This document shows, one piece after another, positions 61,951-64,000 of a stretch of 64,000 bases of DNA (positions within the stretch are counted from its first letter, which is position 1; each line of letters begins with the position of its first letter). The DNA comes from Chitinophaga polysaccharea (GTDB lineage: Bacteria > Bacteroidota > Bacteroidia > Chitinophagales > Chitinophagaceae), in the NCBI RefSeq assembly GCF_902150045.1, contig NZ_CABFVU010000003.1, positions 992,001-1,056,000 of the forward strand. The letters are read 5' to 3'. Made by a program: the position numbers and the translations under genes. A model generated the notes under the pieces. The model was not told the DNA's origin and did not search any database. It saw only the letters and a program-made list of their open reading frames with translations.

Positions 61951-62457
61951 CTAATAATAAATATTGCCTGTATAAATATTAGGCTCCACAATTATTGTAT
62001 TGTCGTATCGATGAAGGTTCTTAAAAGTAAATAAGGATTTAAACTTTTTTGCGATATCTTCAAAATCCACTGTTAGTGGTTTTTCTGGTAATTCAACTCC
62101 ATAGAAAACAGGTACTAAGAGGTAGATATTTCCTTTGATATTGTTTGCTGTAAATATAGCCTTCCAGTCAATTTTATTCTCTCTAATGGTTTTCCTTATT
62201 GTTCTTTCAACATCAGGCTCAACATCATCCGAAAATTTAACCTCTTTTACCATGCCTGCATTATTCAATACGATTCCAATATTAAAGAAATGTACTTGGC
62301 CAAAAGTTGCGCTGTCCATAGCGCTACTAGCGATTAATTCTAATGCAGATTTTATTTTTGGAGGAACAATGCAATTGCTTTGCGCCACTATCTTTCCGGA
62401 GAAAAACAAAAAAGCTATAAAAAGACCTAATAAGATGAATCGTCTCATAATTTTCAT
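61951..62457 (-). CDS. small exported protein, zincin-cassette partner (copy B)
   Basis: The protein has 168 residues with a signal peptide (MRRFILLGLFIAFLFFSGKI; ATGs at 62457 and 62448). The mature part has the same layout as the partners at 50002 and 61333: VHFFNIGIVLNNAGMVKEVK strands, a helix (DVERTIRKTIRENKIDW), the W-K-A-IF motif and YLLVPVFYG. It starts 2 bp after the stop of the zincin copy B gene, so translation is likely coupled. Function is unknown; immunity or secretion partner is inferred. Confidence 0.78.
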   Translation of the reverse strand: MKIMRRFILLGLFIAFLFFSGKIVAQSNCIVPPKIKSALELIASSAMDSATFGQVHFFNIGIVLNNAGMVKEVKFSDDVEPDVERTIRKTIRENKIDWKAIFTANNIKGNIYLLVPVFYGVELPEKPLTVDFEDIAKKFKSLFTFKNLHRYDNTIIVEPNIYTGNIYY

Positions 62458-62459
62458 TT

Positions 62460-63554
62460 TTATTTACTACATTTAGTTCCTTTATTTCCATTTCTATACG
62501 CATCCATAATGACAACCATCGTGTTGCAACTTTTAGGAAAGGCCGTTTTAAAAGCCGATCCCCATATTGTTCCATCAAGCCCTTCATAGGCCAGTACATC
62601 GGCATCGTCCTTATTAATGCCAGGAAACATTTCTCTAAGACCCGCTGCTATCTCCTTCCGATATTTCTTAAACATTTCATTATGTTGTGCATTGCTGCCA
62701 TCAATATTCTCATATGTAAGTATGCCATGTGCTATCTCATGAAGTAGTGTAGCGGCAATATATTCCTGGCTTGCGCATTCCAACAATGGATTATTGAGAT
62801 ATACATCTACTTTTAAAATTCCATTTACAAACCGATGATAGGTACTACCCGCGGCAAGTTCGTTAAATTTAGGATAATTAGCTGGCCAGGCATCACGATC
62901 ATAGAAAGTTATATTGTATTTGTTACTGGGCCCAAAGGCTGGATCATCGTCATCAAGGCCTGCTGTTTTTTTCTTTGGCTTCGGCGGATCTATGGGATCA
63001 TCCACCATCAAAGCCGGTGATTTGTATTTCAGGTTGCCAGTCACAAGCCCGTCTTTAAAACGTCTGCCCCTGAGAGGAACGTTGTCAAATGGATCAAAAA
63101 TAATTATGTCACCGGTAAAATCGCCATTGGTCACAAATTGCCTCATGTCTTCATCTCCATACCTACCTTTCCCAGCCAGATATGCTTTGTCTGGTCTAAT
63201 TTCCTGAATAGCTCCCAATACCACTCCATTGGAATCCTTCTAAAAAAGAAGATCTCTGTAACCTACCGGAAGATTATATCCAGTTATTGGCACTTTTAAG
63301 ATACTGGACTTATCTGCGAACTTAAATACCGTAGCATCTTCCCACTTGGGAACTCCTGGATTACTGTGTTTATTAGATACTGCTTGCAAGCGTAAAGGCC
63401 CAATTGATAACCAGTTTTTAGCCTCATCTATTGAAATAGCAGAAGAAGAACTAACTGGTATATTAGTTGAGTCCTTTTGACAACTGCTGATTGTTAGGAA
63501 TAGGAGAATTGCAGCCTCCACGAATGGTTTCCGTTGGTTAACAAATTTGAACAT
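62460..63554 (-). pseudogene. zincin-like secreted lipoprotein interrupted by one in-frame TAG (copy B)
   Basis: Read through a single stop, the frame spans 364 codons. Residues 1-104 carry a lipoprotein signal (VEAAILLFLTISSCQKDSTN; Cys about 26) and an AKNWL-type N-terminal domain. TAG at 63240-63242 then follows RDLLF, and the same frame continues KDSNGVVLGAIQEIRPDKAY. The second part includes FTGDIIIFDPFDNVPLRGRR, the zinc motif in YIAATLLHEIAHGILTYENI (HEIAH), AQHNEMFKKYRKEIAAGLRE, and ends GTKCSK. No frameshift is needed. Initiation at GTG 63224 would give a 254-residue protein without signal. It is a nonsense mutation, a sequencing error, or readthrough. Confidence 0.78.
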
Positions 63555-63813
63555 AGTATAAGTTAAGGGTTAATTTGTTCCGAGGCATAGTTATGGTACA
63601 ATAATTAATTAGCAAGAATTATTCTACCAAAACACCAAAAAGCTCGACAACAATAAACTACAAATCACGGAAATATACGTTTTACCATCCAATTTGAAGA
63701 AAAACTCGGTATCTGGAGGAAAAGCTCCATTTGTTAGAATAAAGTATTGTTCTTATTCTCCCAACTGTATTATTAAATCGGAGTTACTACACTTTATAAG
63801 TTGACGATACTAT

Positions 63814-64000
63814 CTAATGTTTTCGTCCTTTACCTTTCTTAGGTTGTTGGCTCTTTTGGGGCGTTATTTTCTTTAATTCGCGTACATCCAGGAGATCTAC
63901 ATCTCTTCCTGAAGCCATCTTATTCGCTAACAAATCCTGTCGCCCAATAAAACATACTTCCAGATCATCTTCAATCATCTTCTGGCGGTTTTCGTATGCC
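63814..64000 (-). CDS. nucleotidyltransferase-like protein, C-terminal fragment
   Basis: The last 62 codons of a leftward gene are in the window; the rest is beyond the right edge. The sequence YENRQKMIEDDLEVCFIGRQ, then DLLANKMASGRDVDLLDVRE, then LKKI matches the C-terminal end of MNT/AbiEii-type nucleotidyltransferases, in which I-x-x-x-D-L-L-x-N-K-x-A-x-G-R-x-x-D-x-x-D is conserved. These often act as toxins or antitoxins. The basic tail KKGKGRKH follows. Confidence is limited by the fragment's length. Confidence 0.7.
   Translation of the reverse strand, partial: AYENRQKMIEDDLEVCFIGRQDLLANKMASGRDVDLLDVRELKKITPQKSQQPKKGKGRKH

Noticed and set aside
1..64000. tRNA, rRNA and prophage or integrase genes
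   Set aside because: No cloverleaf-like CCA-ending segment, ribosomal sequence, integrase or phage structural gene was recognised by reading; a covariance search would be needed to be certain.

Overview
The window is from a member of the Bacteroidota, most likely Chitinophagaceae (Chitinophaga or a close relative). The evidence is SusC/SusD pairs, type IX secretion C-terminal sorting domains on three large secreted enzymes, lipoproteins with short lipoboxes, FtsX-type permeases, abundant AraC regulators, TAnnTTTG-like promoter elements and few Shine-Dalgarno sequences. The genus is inference. I saw no rRNA, tRNA or CRISPR array.

Layout. 1-9.1 kb: the 5' end of a SusC receptor cut by the window edge, an aldo/keto reductase with an AraC regulator, a secreted FAD oxidoreductase, an SDR-fold protein that has lost its catalytic triad, an ECF sigma factor, a DinB protein and an Xaa-Pro aminopeptidase. 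A 120-bp MITE-like inverted repeat follows. 9.2-18.2 kb: small stress and redox genes (two AhpD-like proteins, a RibD/DHFR-like reductase, an HD protein), an ArsR/SRPBCC pair with two clear operators, a Crp-type regulator and an NmrA-AraC pair. 18.2-22.3 kb: a 5'-truncated esterase, an FtsX permease and a small lipoprotein. 22.3-33.2 kb: a pectin utilisation locus with a three-module pectate lyase, SusC and SusD in one operon, then a convergent rhamnogalacturonan acetylesterase and a Tat-exported Gfo/Idh/MocA oxidoreductase.

33.5-45.3 kb: assorted genes, including a second oxidoreductase-AraC module, an amidase plus single-pass membrane protein plus S41 protease run, an HxlR regulator opposite an NAD(P)H oxidoreductase, a MaoC hydratase, a ricin-domain lipoprotein and a decayed SUKH-family gene. 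46.1-58.2 kb: two GH74-type beta-propeller glycosidases facing each other. One carries a PA14 domain; the other is an 1820-residue chain with five BIG2 domains, two malectin-like domains and a CBM-like domain. Between them lie a DUF1778-GNAT toxin-antitoxin pair and the first copy of a zincin/small-secreted-partner cassette. 58.4-64 kb: a PhyH oxygenase, a class C serine hydrolase, a RibD-like reductase, and then an orphan partner gene and a second zincin-partner cassette. The window ends in the 3' end of a nucleotidyltransferase-like gene.

The least ordinary part is the zincin/partner family. Two cassettes have the same gene order: an HExxH protein ending in GTKC, followed immediately by a small exported protein with a W-x-x-IF motif. 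A third partner stands alone. Three of the five genes are visibly broken or recoded: one by frameshift plus internal loss, one by a single in-frame TAG, and one by a -1 shift exactly at an A AAA AAG heptamer. This looks like a diversifying secreted effector/partner system in active decay or under unusual decoding.
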